A DNA stretch of 56,676 nucleotides from Methylobacter sp. Lineage in GTDB: Bacteria; Pseudomonadota; Gammaproteobacteria; Methylococcales; Methylomonadaceae. The first letter of the stretch is position 1. Each line of letters starts with the position of its first letter. The DNA is taken from NCBI GenBank assembly GCA_030653175.1, contig JAURZV010000006.1, positions 1 through 56,676 of the forward strand, written 5' to 3'. Under the pieces are notes generated by a model that did not search any database, had not been told where the DNA came from, and saw nothing but the letters and a program-made list of their open reading frames with translations. Both the position numbers and the translations under genes were made by a program. Positions 1-9,748 of this stretch are shown one piece after another.

Positions 1-996
1 CATCAATGCGTCATCGACTGGGTGATAGCGGCACATTGTTGTTTCGGGTTCTTGAAGCCTCGCCAGTGCCTTGTCCTTCATCGCCAAGTCCGCCTCGACG
101 TATCGGTGCGTGGTAATCGTGCTCTCGTGTCCCAACCACAAAGCAATTACGCTAAAAGCGACACCCGACTGGAGCAGATGCATTGCTGTCGTATGCCTGA
201 TGGTATGCGGCGAGAGGCTCCGTTTGGCGAGACTGCTATGCACCTTGGCTGCCCGTGCCACGGCGATGTTGAGGCGCTGCGTAACGTTGCAACGCGTCAT
301 GGCATGACCGTCCCTGTTTGGCGGCAATGCGGCATCTGCCCCCAATGTTGGATTGCGTACCAGCCAAGCCCGGATTTCCTGAACCGTACTTTTCCATAAA
401 GGTATCGTGCGTTGTTTGCGCCCCTTGCCTCGCAGGTGTACACAGGGTGATTCATCCATAACGACATCGCCCACCTTTACACCAATGATTTCCGAAACTC
501 GTGCCCCGGTATTGTAGAGCATAGCCAGCAGCAGATGGTCGCGCTGAGAAGTCCAGGTGTCGCCTGGCTGTCCCAACACCGCCAACATTTCTTCGCGCGA
601 TAGAAAACCAAGTATAGGACGCTCGAAACGCTTCATTGGCACACCTAGCGCTTGTTCGATGACGTAGAAGGAGGATACGTCGCGCCGTGCCGCAAATTTC
701 AGGAACGCACGTAACGCCGTCAGTCTCAGGTTTCGGCTGCGTACCGAATTGTGTCGTTCCTGCTCCAAGTGATCCAAGAATGCCAGTATTAAATCGGGCT
801 CAATGTCGGCTAGATTCAGCGCTGTCGGCATCTTGCCCAGACGCTTACGCGCAAAATCCAGGAACAACAGCATGGCGTCCCGGTAAGAGGCGATGGTACG
901 TGGACTCAAGGCACGCTGCGTCACCAGATACTCGGTGAAAAATTGCTGTACCAGCGATGCGAACGATACGGGGCGTGATGCAGTGATTTCAGACAT
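1..996 (-). CDS. Tyrosine recombinase/integrase, third of a trio (3' end outside window)
   Basis: I translated this by hand because the frame is open to the left edge. The ATG at 996 overlaps the stop of the preceding recombinase by 8 nt, so the genes are translationally coupled. The protein begins MSEITASRPVSF and has at least 332 residues. An N-terminal SAM-like core-binding domain is followed by a catalytic domain with the family residues: Arg in GARVSEI, Lys in the GKGRKQRTIP strand, HTIRHT, LGHES, and the nucleophile Tyr in HRYVEAD. All five positions look intact, so this copy could be active. Together with the two recombinases upstream it forms the same-strand trio typical of RIT elements. 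The family call is secure; which trio position it occupies is inferred from order. Confidence 0.85.
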   Translation of the reverse strand, partial: MSEITASRPVSFASLVQQFFTEYLVTQRALSPRTIASYRDAMLLFLDFARKRLGKMPTALNLADIEPDLILAFLDHLEQERHNSVRSRNLRLTALRAFLKFAARRDVSSFYVIEQALGVPMKRFERPILGFLSREEMLAVLGQPGDTWTSQRDHLLLAMLYNTGARVSEIIGVKVGDVVMDESPCVHLRGKGRKQRTIPLWKSTVQEIRAWLVRNPTLGADAALPPNRDGHAMTRCNVTQRLNIAVARAAKVHSSLAKRSLSPHTIRHTTAMHLLQSGVAFSVIALWLGHESTITTHRYVEADLAMKDKALARLQEPETTMCRYHPVDDALM

Positions 997-2250
997 GGCA
1001 CACCTCCGGCATTTGCGTAAAGGCTTCAAACTTTTCTGCCGCCACCGCCATGAGCTCAGGTACGCCGGTGAGGTACCAGTAGGTATTGGTCACCATCGCA
1101 TGACCCACATAAGTGGATAACGCCAGCATCTGTTGATCGACATCCACACCTTGGGCATGCCAAAGCATCACCCGGCGAACGACAAAGGTGTGCCTCAAAT
1201 CATGGATGCGCGGGGAGTCGCTATTTTTTGCGAAAGCTTTTATGGGCATCCCTGCCCAACAAGCGGCAAAAATCACGCGACCGCTAATGCCTGCGGCTGC
1301 CCCCCCCAGCCGTCCTGGTCACTCGATCGCTACCCACCAAGGGGTAGCTCACATGCTCTCCAATGACTGGACGCGTTATCGTTAAAGCCTGCATTTTCAC
1401 TCCACAAAAAGCGTTACGTGAAAACACATGCGACTGTATGCTCCTGGGGACTATTTTCCATCACTCCGCGAAGCTACGTTTCCATGGAAAACAGCGGAGG
1501 ACCATCGTGAGCACCGCGATTAATTCACCCCAAGTGATCACGTAAACCAATAAAGACGCGACTCACCTGGCGCAAACTGAGTCCATGCCCCAAAAGCCGC
1601 CCACGAGTGCCGACAAAGAACGGCGTTTCATCAGTAACTTCGATATATGAATTACGCTGCGACCGATACTGCCTGAGTGCTTCTGTCGTACTCGGGTGTA
1701 TCGGCACTTGGCGAGACTTGGCAAATTTGGTTTGCCGTATGGTTAGCATGCCGCACTTCAGGTCTACATCCATATCTAGCAGATGCACGGCTTCGGAAAC
1801 ACGCAGACCAGTCGATGCAATCAGGCCGAACAACGTTTCGTAAGTTACACCGCGCAGTCCCGGTGACGGTCCAAGATGTCGCGCGGCGGCCAGCAAATCG
1901 ATGATCTCCTGCTCGCTATAAATGTGTGGCGCTAGCCGCTGTCCGATTCGACCAAAGATACTGTCGTCTGGCACCTCGGTGCGCGGTTCAAATTGCTGTA
2001 GGTAGCGGGTAAACGAACGGAGATTCTTCAATCGTCGTGCCCACGTTGATGACTTGTCGCTGTTACCTTTGTCATGCCGTGCCCAATCGGCCATGATCTC
2101 GACGGTCAGCGGTTCTTTGAGGTTAAGGGCATCTACGTAGCATGCAAAACTGGCCACTGAATAGCCTGGGCTGCGTAAGGCAAAACCCAGGCGGCGACGC
2201 TCGCTCAAGTAATTGGCCGCGTGTTCTTGCAGGGTGATGTGCGCACTCAT
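989..2250 (-). pseudogene. Tyrosine recombinase, second of the trio, disrupted by a nonsense codon and an insertion
   Basis: The ATG at 2250 overlaps the TGA of the preceding recombinase (ATGA). The first 242 or so codons encode the core-binding domain and the start of the catalytic domain (TGLRVSEAVHL with catalytic Arg, then the TKFAKSRQVPIH strand). Reading stops at 1525 just after GLRDHLG. The next codons after the stop still read INRGAHDGP, so the stop probably arose from a Trp codon. About 284 bp of unrelated sequence follow. The C-terminal part then resumes at about 1213 with DSPRIHDLRHTF, LSTYVGHA and the Tyr of NTYWYLTG, ending at 989. The gene was therefore a complete integrase that has been inactivated twice. 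Confidence 0.8.
1214..1497. mobile_element. About 284 bp insertion inside the second recombinase
   Basis: The recombinase reading frame runs up to HDGP (codons ending near 1498) and resumes at PRIHDLRHTF near 1213. The DNA between carries no credible ORF, has stops in the recombinase frame and interrupts the catalytic domain between conserved blocks. It contains a C-tract near 1300 and the short inverted pair ATTTTCCAT / ATGGAAA near 1452-1486. It is most simply a small IS remnant or MITE. I could not define terminal inverted repeats or a target duplication with confidence, so the boundaries are accurate only to about 10 bp. Confidence 0.5.
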
Positions 2251-3409
2251 GATACACTCCCAGGCCATGGCAGGGCGACCGCTACAAGATTCCTGCTATC
2301 GAGTTTGGCATAAACCAGGGTGGTATTGAGCGAGCGATGCCGAAGCACATCGGCCACCTCTTTGAGGGAACTGCCACCCGCCAGTAAGCGGTTGGCCATG
2401 GCGTGCCGCAGAAGATGGGACCGTGTGTAGGGCAAACCGGCTTGAGATAAGCCTGACGTATCGATTTACGGATGAGATCAGGGCCGACAGGCTGATCGCG
2501 TGGGGCAACGTTACGCACAAATACCGCCCGGTTGCTGGTGGGCGGCCGTTCATACTTCAGGTAATTGGCAATGGCGTGACCGGTTGCCGCGGGTAACGGC
2601 ATGACATCTTCACGTCGCCCCTTGGTTCCTCGTAGCGTTATTGTCGCGGCCGACCAGTCAATGTCATCAAGTCCAAGATAAGCAACCTCGCTGCTGCGTA
2701 AACCAAGGTCCAGCGCGCAATGCACGATGGCGGCTGTTCTTAGTGCCGACGGGCCGTCATGTACAAGAGCGCCCAGTAAACGTTCGACTTCGCTATTGCT
2801 AAGCGCCTTCGGTAACGTCGCTTGTTGCCAGTTGGCTGGAAAGCAGGTGACGCCGATCAAATGATGTACTTGATCACCCAGAGTGGCACGATAACGAAAA
2901 TAACCCCGTAATGCCGAGATCGGCGCACTAATACTGGCAGGCGCACTGCAAAGCGTGCTCTGGCTGGCTACAAACTGGCGTATGTGATCGGGTTTAATTG
3001 CGGAAATCACCACAGCTCGATCAGCAAACTGCTCGAAAAGCAGGCAGCGAATGATAGAAAGATAGTGATTACGCGTCGTCTTGGGTGCGAGTCCCCGAAC
3101 GTGGTTCATATGATCATCGAATCGGCGCAACTCCTCATCCACTGGCGTTAGGCCTATTGATGGATCGGCGATGATTGCATTGGCACGCAGCAGAACAAGA
3201 AGATGCCCCAAGGCCCCACGCAAATCCTTAGCGTTATAAAATGCAGGCTTTTCGCAGTTGCAGCGAGGCAGATGATCATCAAGAAATTGTTGGATCAGCT
3301 TTTCATTGATGCTTTTGACATCAATATTGCACTGGGTAATCCAGTGCGCAAAGTGGGTCAACCCTGCCAGGTGATTATCAACAGTATTTGATGCATAGCG
3401 ATTTTTCAA
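2247..3409 (-). pseudogene. Tyrosine recombinase, first of the trio, frameshifted near its C-terminus
   Basis: The frame opens at a TTG (3409) and encodes an N-terminal core-binding region, then catalytic-domain blocks (DLGLRSSEVAYL with the catalytic Arg, LRGTKGRREDVMPL with the Lys strand). At about 2440 the frame is lost. The continuation PYTRSHLLRHAMANRLL, VLRHRS and the Tyr in TTLVYAKLD lies in the next frame (2247-2435). Restoring one G in AAG-CCGG rejoins the halves as ...QAYLKAGLPYTRSHLLRH. The corrected protein would be about 386 residues. The defect is either a real single-base deletion or a sequencing error. A stop 8 codons upstream of the TTG leaves no better start. It is coupled to the next recombinase by an ATGA overlap. 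Confidence 0.75.
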
Positions 3410-3979
3410 AACAAGGAAATTGTCAATAAATCAAAAGATGGATGAGACTTAAGGAGTTACGATGATTGATGTCGGTTATCGGCAGGTCAGCCTCAACAGC
3501 ACTAGTGCCATTGGTATCGTTAGTCAGTCAGCATGTACATGCCAAATCCCTATATAAGGCATGGCATTAAATACAGCTCTATCACCTTAAAAAGTATCTT
3601 ATCAACCTTGATAAAATATTCCTTATTTGGTATATTAATTATGTTTAATATTTCAAACATACCTCGCACCAAACCGCTACATTGGGTAGGTTCCGCGAAA
3701 AAAATTACCTCGAATTTTCCGATCAAGCGACATGGGCTATGCGCTTGGCTTAGCGCAGACCAATACCAAGCCTTGGAAATGTGATGGGCCGGAGAGGGGG
3801 GGGGATCCTCGAAGACCATCGCGGTAATACCTATAGAGCTATTTACACAGTCCGTTTTGTTGGTGTGGTTTATGTATTGCCTGCCTTTCAAAAAATAAAA
3901 GTTTGGAATTAAAACACCTCAACCTGACATCAATCCGATTACGAGAGTACCCAAAGCAAAGGTCATACTGGAGGACTAT
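3410..3979. other. Noncoding stretch between the recombinase trio and the defence operon
   Basis: Short open frames on both strands here lack ribosome-binding sites and any recognisable motif. The stretch is AT-rich at 3540-3660 and holds a run of G near 3796-3804. It should contain the outer end of the recombinase-trio element and the promoter of the following XRE gene, but I could not identify either. Confidence 0.5.
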
Positions 3980-4309
3980 ATGAAGAATAAAGATATAATT
4001 CACGGCACAGACAATGTTTACGCCGACTTGGGTTTTGTAGACACCACTGAACGCCAGACCAAAACGCAGCTGGCGTTTACCATCAACGAGCTGCTCGAAA
4101 GCCGCAAGCTCAAGCAGCGCGAAATTGCCGAATTACTGGGCATTCCACAACCCAAAGTATCAGCGCTCAAAAATTACCGGCTGGATAACTTTTCGGTCGA
4201 GCGCCTGATGGAGTTTTTGACTGCCTTGGATCGGGACGTTGAAATCATGATCCGGCCGCGGGCAAATAACGCCAAAGCGGGACATATCTCTGTCCTGGCT
4301 GTGCAATAA
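3980..4309 (+). CDS. XRE-family helix-turn-helix regulator (HigA/antitoxin-like)
   Basis: This is a 109-residue DNA-binding protein. The ATG is preceded by a strong GGAGG 8 nt upstream. Residues about 35-85 form the helix-turn-helix: TINELLESRKLKQREIAELL, then GIPQPKVSALKNYR as turn and recognition helix, then LMEFLTALDRDVEI. This arrangement matches the small XRE proteins often paired with RelE-like toxins, but no toxin ORF adjoins it. It stands 112 bp upstream of the ATPase gene on the same strand, so a role as transcriptional regulator of the following operon is a reasonable inference. The family call is secure and the function is not. Confidence 0.8.
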   Translation: MKNKDIIHGTDNVYADLGFVDTTERQTKTQLAFTINELLESRKLKQREIAELLGIPQPKVSALKNYRLDNFSVERLMEFLTALDRDVEIMIRPRANNAKAGHISVLAVQ

Positions 4310-4421
4310 ATACCTTTAAAATCAGTGCAATGTTGAGCAGCGATAAAGCGACTAATTCACTTGATTTAACATTACATTTTTTATTTTAGGTTCAAAAAGA
4401 ATCAATCATCAAGGATTTAGG

Positions 4422-7094
4422 ATGCTCGGCCTCAATTTACGAAGCGAATTTACCGGAAAACGTTTAAGCGGAACAACTATCGATTTTAACAACAAGCAAG
4501 GCACCGGGGCGCTAGATAGAAGTGCCAGTGCTTTTCTTGATATTACTTATCCTTCAATTGATTTACTAAAAACGATAGAGGCCGTTGAGCCAGGAAAATC
4601 AAGACCAACGGTAATAATCGGTGCGCGAGGACAAGGAAAATCACATTTGATGGCAGCAGTGTCTCACATGCTTAAGGATAGCGTAGCTGGTCATCATTGG
4701 CTTGAAGAATGGGGCAATCGTTTAGACAATCCTGATATAAGTAAGTTATCACTTCGTACTGACATGGATGTTATTGTCGAAAGTCTGCATTTACATAATT
4801 ACAAATTTCTCTGGGAATTATTGTTTGACAAACACCCTCATGGCACCTTTATAAAAGGTAAATGGGAAGGCCAAGGTGACAATAAAACAGAAGTACCTGG
4901 CTATGAACTGCTGGTTGAATTATTCCAATTCCAGCCAACGTTACTTATTCTGGATGAGTTCCAAACCTGGTATGAAGGCTTAACTAATAACAAGCAATAT
5001 CCTTGGCGCAATTGGGCCTTTAATTTTATTCAGATACTATCGGAAATTGCTGAAAAAAACCCTGAACTATTAGGCTTAGTTGTTTCTGTCAGGGACGGTG
5101 TGTCAGATGCCGCTCAACAAATTTACCGAGTTAACCCGGTAAGGATTGATTTCAAAGGCCCACAAGCAAAACATGATCGACAAAAGCTGTTGCTCTACCG
5201 GATTTTTGAAAACCGTATGCAAATCAGCGGAAACGATATTGACAGCACCATTGGCAATCACATTAATGAATACCTCCGCTTAAATCATGTAACCGGTTCG
5301 GAGCATGAAAAGGTCAAACAAGAATTTCTTGATGCCTGGCCTTACGCACCACATCTGTTGAAGTTACTTGATGATCAAGTGCTAATTGCAACAGAAACTC
5401 AAGAAACAAGAGACCTGATAAGAATACTGGTTGATGTATTTAAAACAGCGGGTAAGGATTCTCCTATCATTACTGCGGCTGATTTTTCCATAGTCAACGA
5501 AAACAGCGGCGTATCTTCATTGCTTGATTCTGTCGCTAATCAAATGCAACGCAATCTAAGAGACAAAGCGTTGCGCAACTTTGAAGCTGTTCGTGATGCT
5601 ATGACCAGTTCAAACAATGCAATACCGCACTTAGAAGCCATTTTAAGTTCACTATGGTTACGTTCACTATCAATAGAATCCATGGCGGGTGCAGAAGCTA
5701 ATCAATTACAAGTAGACATAACTCGCAACAAACCGATTGATGACAATCAGTTTCAAGCTGAATTGGCTTTAATTGAAGAAAACAGCTTTAACATTCACCG
5801 TAAAGGCAATCGGTTAGTATTTTTAAATGAAGAAAATCCGCAAGCAAAATTAATGGCCCACGCTAAAAATGACCGCTTGTTTGAAAATAATGAAGATCAA
5901 GATGCCTTGGCCAAAGAAATTCGTTATGTGTTGGCGGGTTCAGGCGACGCCTCACAAAATTATCGGGTACTTATTTTAAAGCGTAATTGGAACAAAGATC
6001 CCTTGAGTGAATTTGAAGAGCGGGATCAACCCCAAAATTGGGATAGTCGAATACCCGTTATAGTCATTCCAGCAAGTGACGTGAGCGATGCCGAATTAGG
6101 TAAATGGCTTAAAAATCACATTACTAAAAATCGCAATACGGTACGTTTTTTGTTAGCCAAAAAAGGCTTGGAAAACGTATTTTACGATAAAACATTATTG
6201 GTTCTTGCTCGTGCCGTTTTTCTCGCAGACCAATGGAAAAAGGCAGATACAGAATACGCCGCTCTATATAACAAATTTCAAAAAGAGCTACGCGATCAAC
6301 TTAATACTCGCTTTGATCGTTTTGCCATTCTGGAAGTCTGGAATTTTGCCGAACCCCAAAAATGTGAATTTACTACGACCAGTCATAATACTGAAGGCAG
6401 CAAAATTTTAGGGGCAATCCAGGACATCGTTAGGCGTGAACTGTTTATCCCCGAAGAATTTAAAGAGCGGGTTATTACCAGTGCCAAAAGTAATCACTCT
6501 GTCGCTCAAGTATTAAACCAATTAAAAGAACCTACATCAGGTGGCGAACCCTCAATTCCTTGGTTAGGTGAAGTAGAGGCTAAGGAAGGAATTATTCGCT
6601 TATGCTCACAAGGTAGCGTAGCCATTAATCTTTTAGGTAGGGAAATGATGGAAAGTCGAGCCGGTGAATCAGAAAATGATGCCTGGCAACGTATGAAAGG
6701 TCGCTTGGCAACAGGTCGTCAACTTGAAGAAACGACCCTTCATGAACCTGGCACCCATGTGAGTAGTGGTGGCGCAGCACCGATTTTACCGCCCATTACA
6801 ACGCCTGCTCCGAGTGAACAACCAACAGGCGGTGAGAATCCAGTTTTTGTACCTCCCGTGTCCGGCTTATTTGGCGGAACAACACTGGGTATTAAGGAAC
6901 GCACACGTTTAAATGCCCCAAACACCTCATCACTGACACTCTTAGGTAAATTAGAAAGCTGGGGAATTAATCCCGTCAGTCAAGTACATGACTGTAAATT
7001 GTCGATAGATAAATTAACCGGCGCACAGTTACAGGAATTGTTAAAAAAATTGCCTGACGGAATAACCTATTCCTTAGATTTAGAGAAGGAATAG
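4422..7094 (+). CDS. DUF499-type AAA+ ATPase, first core gene of a BREX/Hma-like defence locus
   Basis: The product is an 890-residue P-loop ATPase. Walker A is GARGQGKS at residues 67-74 and Walker B is LLILDEF at 174-180. The segment after Walker B (QTWYEGL...NWAFNFIQILSEIAEK) and the SVRDG sensor-like segment resemble the DUF499 ATPases (BrxC/PglY-like or HmaC-like). The C-terminal third holds a Pro/Gly-rich linker (about 775-815) and a small domain. In related systems this ATPase works with a PglZ protein, a methyltransferase and a helicase to separate self from phage DNA. All four functions are encoded here on the same strand. Only 4 bp separate it from the PglZ gene. The AT-rich leader (TTGATT and TATTTT near 4361-4387, spacer only 15) may be the operon promoter, but this is weak. 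Confidence 0.8.
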   Translation: MLGLNLRSEFTGKRLSGTTIDFNNKQGTGALDRSASAFLDITYPSIDLLKTIEAVEPGKSRPTVIIGARGQGKSHLMAAVSHMLKDSVAGHHWLEEWGNRLDNPDISKLSLRTDMDVIVESLHLHNYKFLWELLFDKHPHGTFIKGKWEGQGDNKTEVPGYELLVELFQFQPTLLILDEFQTWYEGLTNNKQYPWRNWAFNFIQILSEIAEKNPELLGLVVSVRDGVSDAAQQIYRVNPVRIDFKGPQAKHDRQKLLLYRIFENRMQISGNDIDSTIGNHINEYLRLNHVTGSEHEKVKQEFLDAWPYAPHLLKLLDDQVLIATETQETRDLIRILVDVFKTAGKDSPIITAADFSIVNENSGVSSLLDSVANQMQRNLRDKALRNFEAVRDAMTSSNNAIPHLEAILSSLWLRSLSIESMAGAEANQLQVDITRNKPIDDNQFQAELALIEENSFNIHRKGNRLVFLNEENPQAKLMAHAKNDRLFENNEDQDALAKEIRYVLAGSGDASQNYRVLILKRNWNKDPLSEFEERDQPQNWDSRIPVIVIPASDVSDAELGKWLKNHITKNRNTVRFLLAKKGLENVFYDKTLLVLARAVFLADQWKKADTEYAALYNKFQKELRDQLNTRFDRFAILEVWNFAEPQKCEFTTTSHNTEGSKILGAIQDIVRRELFIPEEFKERVITSAKSNHSVAQVLNQLKEPTSGGEPSIPWLGEVEAKEGIIRLCSQGSVAINLLGREMMESRAGESENDAWQRMKGRLATGRQLEETTLHEPGTHVSSGGAAPILPPITTPAPSEQPTGGENPVFVPPVSGLFGGTTLGIKERTRLNAPNTSSLTLLGKLESWGINPVSQVHDCKLSIDKLTGAQLQELLKKLPDGITYSLDLEKE

Positions 7095-7098
7095 CAGA

Positions 7099-8088
7099 AT
7101 GGATCAGGCATTATTGAGCAAAATATTTGGCTTACCTGCCGAGCAAGCATGGCAGGCTATTTTTGATAATTTATGGGAGACGTTTTCCTTACCCATTCGT
7201 CCTGATATAGTTGATGCCATCACCACCGAACGCGATAAAAGTATTGAGCAACTCGACAATATCCTGTCTGGCAGTGCTTGGGAATTGTGGCAACAGTTTG
7301 AGCAAAACGCCCCGCTTACCAGTCGGTACTTAAAACAATTCTGGGCTAATCGTTCTGATGGCAAAGCCATACTTATTTTGGATGCATTATCGTTACGGGA
7401 ACTGCCTTGGTTGCTTGAAAACGCAGAAAAACGAGGTTATACGATTCATAAAGCCCACACAACCGCAGCAGAAATTCCGGGTAACACAAATCCCTTTGCA
7501 AAAGTTTTGGGTTTCGGTCAACGCTCAAATCTTGAACACAATTTAGGCAAAAGTGCCGAATTTCCGTCCGCCTGGACAGAAACAACCGACATGCCCTTTG
7601 CAGATTGCAGCACCTTGATTAAAGCTGATCCCAATATCATTTTTTGGCATCATTGGCCGGATAGTCAAATACATGATCTGGCCGATAGCGGTGATGGCTA
7701 TCGTAAACTCTCAAAAAATGCAGCTGCGCAACTTTCGTCTGATGATTTCTGGCAATTTATAGACCGCTTGGCGACAGGTCGAAGAGTTATTATTACCGCC
7801 GATCACGGCTATGCACATTCGGGTATTTTTCCCGATGTTGTACACAAAGATCAGGCTGAGTTTCTAAAAGAGCGTTTTAAAAGTGGCCGCTCCGTACCCA
7901 GTCCAGTCAATTCAACCAGCCATTACTGGGTGCCGCCGTTAACTCAAACCATCAACTCGCAACATGGTCAATGGGAGCTTGTTCTAGGCCGGAAAAAATG
8001 GAAAAGCCAGGGCGGTTACCCAACATTAACGCATGGTGGGCTTTCTTTGCTGGAAATGGCTGTGCCTTATATTGAGCTATCGAAATAA
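7099..8088 (+). CDS. Short PglZ-domain protein (alkaline-phosphatase fold)
   Basis: This protein has 329 residues. Metal-binding motifs of the PglZ/alkaline phosphatase superfamily are visible: ILILDALS (first Asp at 95) and IITADHGYAHSG (Asp235-His236), with an intervening FWHHWPDSQIHDL segment. PglZ is a core component of BREX and related phage-restriction systems. Classical PglZ proteins are much longer, roughly 700-900 residues, so this is a minimal catalytic-domain version. The gene starts 4 bp after the ATPase stop, and its ribosome-binding site (GAGAAGGAA) lies in the last ATPase codons, which indicates tight coupling. Confidence in the fold is high. The biochemical role of PglZ in this subtype is unknown to me. 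Confidence 0.8.
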   Translation: MDQALLSKIFGLPAEQAWQAIFDNLWETFSLPIRPDIVDAITTERDKSIEQLDNILSGSAWELWQQFEQNAPLTSRYLKQFWANRSDGKAILILDALSLRELPWLLENAEKRGYTIHKAHTTAAEIPGNTNPFAKVLGFGQRSNLEHNLGKSAEFPSAWTETTDMPFADCSTLIKADPNIIFWHHWPDSQIHDLADSGDGYRKLSKNAAAQLSSDDFWQFIDRLATGRRVIITADHGYAHSGIFPDVVHKDQAEFLKERFKSGRSVPSPVNSTSHYWVPPLTQTINSQHGQWELVLGRKKWKSQGGYPTLTHGGLSLLEMAVPYIELSK

Positions 8089-8093
8089 TCACT

Positions 8094-9716
8094 ATGTTTA
8101 GACATATTAGATTCAGTACAAGTGACTATTATTGCCGTTATTTGAATATTAATATCAATAGCCAAAGTTCAAATAATATCTGTAATGGGAGATTTTTGGA
8201 TTTTTTGGAAAAAAGTCTCGATATAAAGCGATTACCATATAACATTAGACTTATTGACTTAATATTGGAAGGCTATTTGGATTGCGATTTATTAGTGCGG
8301 ATACCCAATGAATATTTTTTCAAATGGAAAGATTATCCGTTCATTGGTGGAGGTTTAGATGATAACAAAGATGAGATTATTAAATATGCTTCCTATTATG
8401 ACCTTTCAATGGATTTCGAAAATGAAGTCGATCTTTCTCAATTTGGTCATCCTTACGATTTATCGCTAAAAAATGATTTTGTGGAGCGGTTTTCGATTCC
8501 AATTCCATCAGAATTAGAAAACTTTAAACATGCTAATGGTTATTCATTTTACCCTTATGAAGCTTACTTTTCTTACTGGAGAGCTTATTTAATACTTGAA
8601 TCTCTTGAAGAATGTAAGTTTATTGATCGGTATCTTGATGCTGAAAAAGGTATTGAAATATTTAAAAATTCAATAAAAAAGAAGAATGAGCTTTGGACGT
8701 CAAAGTATAGTCCGACGTTTAACAGACTATCACAGTACAAAACTATAATTACTCAAATAACAATTTCTAATAATAAAGTTAATTGCAGTTTAGGTGATAT
8801 TTCTAACCATGTTTTAAATCTTACAAACTCAGATTCTTCAGATTTGGAATTGGATTTAGATCTGCTGTTAAAACTTTATGATGAATGGTCATGGAAATTT
8901 ACTAAAGATAATGGGCTACATAGTTTTAAAAAAGCTCTGGTTTTGCTTAAAAAAGACATCTATTTTCTTTTTGAATGGCTTTGTGGTTGTGGGCATAAAG
9001 AAAAGGACTTAATAAAAAAATGGTCTTGTAATGATCAATTATCGCGCTCATCCGTTCAATTGACAGACGTTTTAGATTTCGAAGATGCGACATTTTCTAA
9101 TTTTTTTGAAAAAACTGCTCCGATATATTGTAAGAATATTAATTGGATAACTACTAATAAAGTTATTGAAATTTATAACAGGCTGGAACAACATGATTGT
9201 TTTGCTCCTTGGATCAGAGCATTTTATGATCTGCATGAGAGTATAAATAGAAAAGAAGAAATTGAGTTCACTCAGCCGAGAGTGCTGGATAACTTACTAA
9301 TTATTTCGATTAGAACTGAAATTTTATTAAGAGAAATTTATTCAAAAGTGTCTGGTGATACAAACCCCGATCAACTACGTGATATGTTGAATAAGTTAGC
9401 CAAGGCAGTTAATGATATAAAAGCCAAACCCGTATTAACAGCAATTGCGAGTAAAGAAAATTGGAGATTAACTGAGTTAAGGGATAAGCCAGAAAATATT
9501 TATGAAAATATTGATTCTTGTAACGTAGGAAAAAAATGGAGTGAAGAACAAAAATATTTTTCCCGGTGTATTTTACGATTCGTAGCATCTCGAAATTATT
9601 TTGCTCATCATTCTTATAAAGATGATGAACTAAACAGCCACATTAATAAATTATGTTCAGATGTTTTGATCGCATGTTTGCATACCATTTTATACATTGA
9701 CCGAAGCACGGTCTAA
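8094..9716 (+). CDS. Large unknown protein with a C-terminal HEPN RNase-type motif, embedded in the defence operon
   Basis: The product has 540 residues and begins 5 bp after the PglZ stop. The gene is clearly more AT-rich than its neighbours, with many AAA/ATT/TTA codons, suggesting separate acquisition. Most of the protein matches nothing I recognise. Near the end, RFVASRNYFAHHSYKD contains an R-x4-H signature (Arg500-Asn501-Tyr-Phe-Ala-His505) between two predicted helices, as in the catalytic motif of HEPN ribonucleases such as those in abortive-infection and toxin proteins. I infer a helical sensor region plus a C-terminal HEPN effector that could cleave RNA when the locus detects infection. 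The motif alone is not proof; a structural comparison would decide. Confidence 0.6.
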   Translation: MFRHIRFSTSDYYCRYLNININSQSSNNICNGRFLDFLEKSLDIKRLPYNIRLIDLILEGYLDCDLLVRIPNEYFFKWKDYPFIGGGLDDNKDEIIKYASYYDLSMDFENEVDLSQFGHPYDLSLKNDFVERFSIPIPSELENFKHANGYSFYPYEAYFSYWRAYLILESLEECKFIDRYLDAEKGIEIFKNSIKKKNELWTSKYSPTFNRLSQYKTIITQITISNNKVNCSLGDISNHVLNLTNSDSSDLELDLDLLLKLYDEWSWKFTKDNGLHSFKKALVLLKKDIYFLFEWLCGCGHKEKDLIKKWSCNDQLSRSSVQLTDVLDFEDATFSNFFEKTAPIYCKNINWITTNKVIEIYNRLEQHDCFAPWIRAFYDLHESINRKEEIEFTQPRVLDNLLIISIRTEILLREIYSKVSGDTNPDQLRDMLNKLAKAVNDIKAKPVLTAIASKENWRLTELRDKPENIYENIDSCNVGKKWSEEQKYFSRCILRFVASRNYFAHHSYKDDELNSHINKLCSDVLIACLHTILYIDRSTV

Positions 9717-9748
9717 TTCCACATAAATCATATCTATTACAGAAGACC

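Noticed and set aside
3550-3891. Overlapping small ORFs on both strands near 3.5-3.9 kb
   Set aside because: No ribosome-binding site, no recognisable motif, and they overlap each other antisense.
3980-4309. Toxin-antitoxin pair with the XRE gene
   Set aside because: No adjacent RelE/HigB-like ORF on either side, so it is listed as a regulator only.
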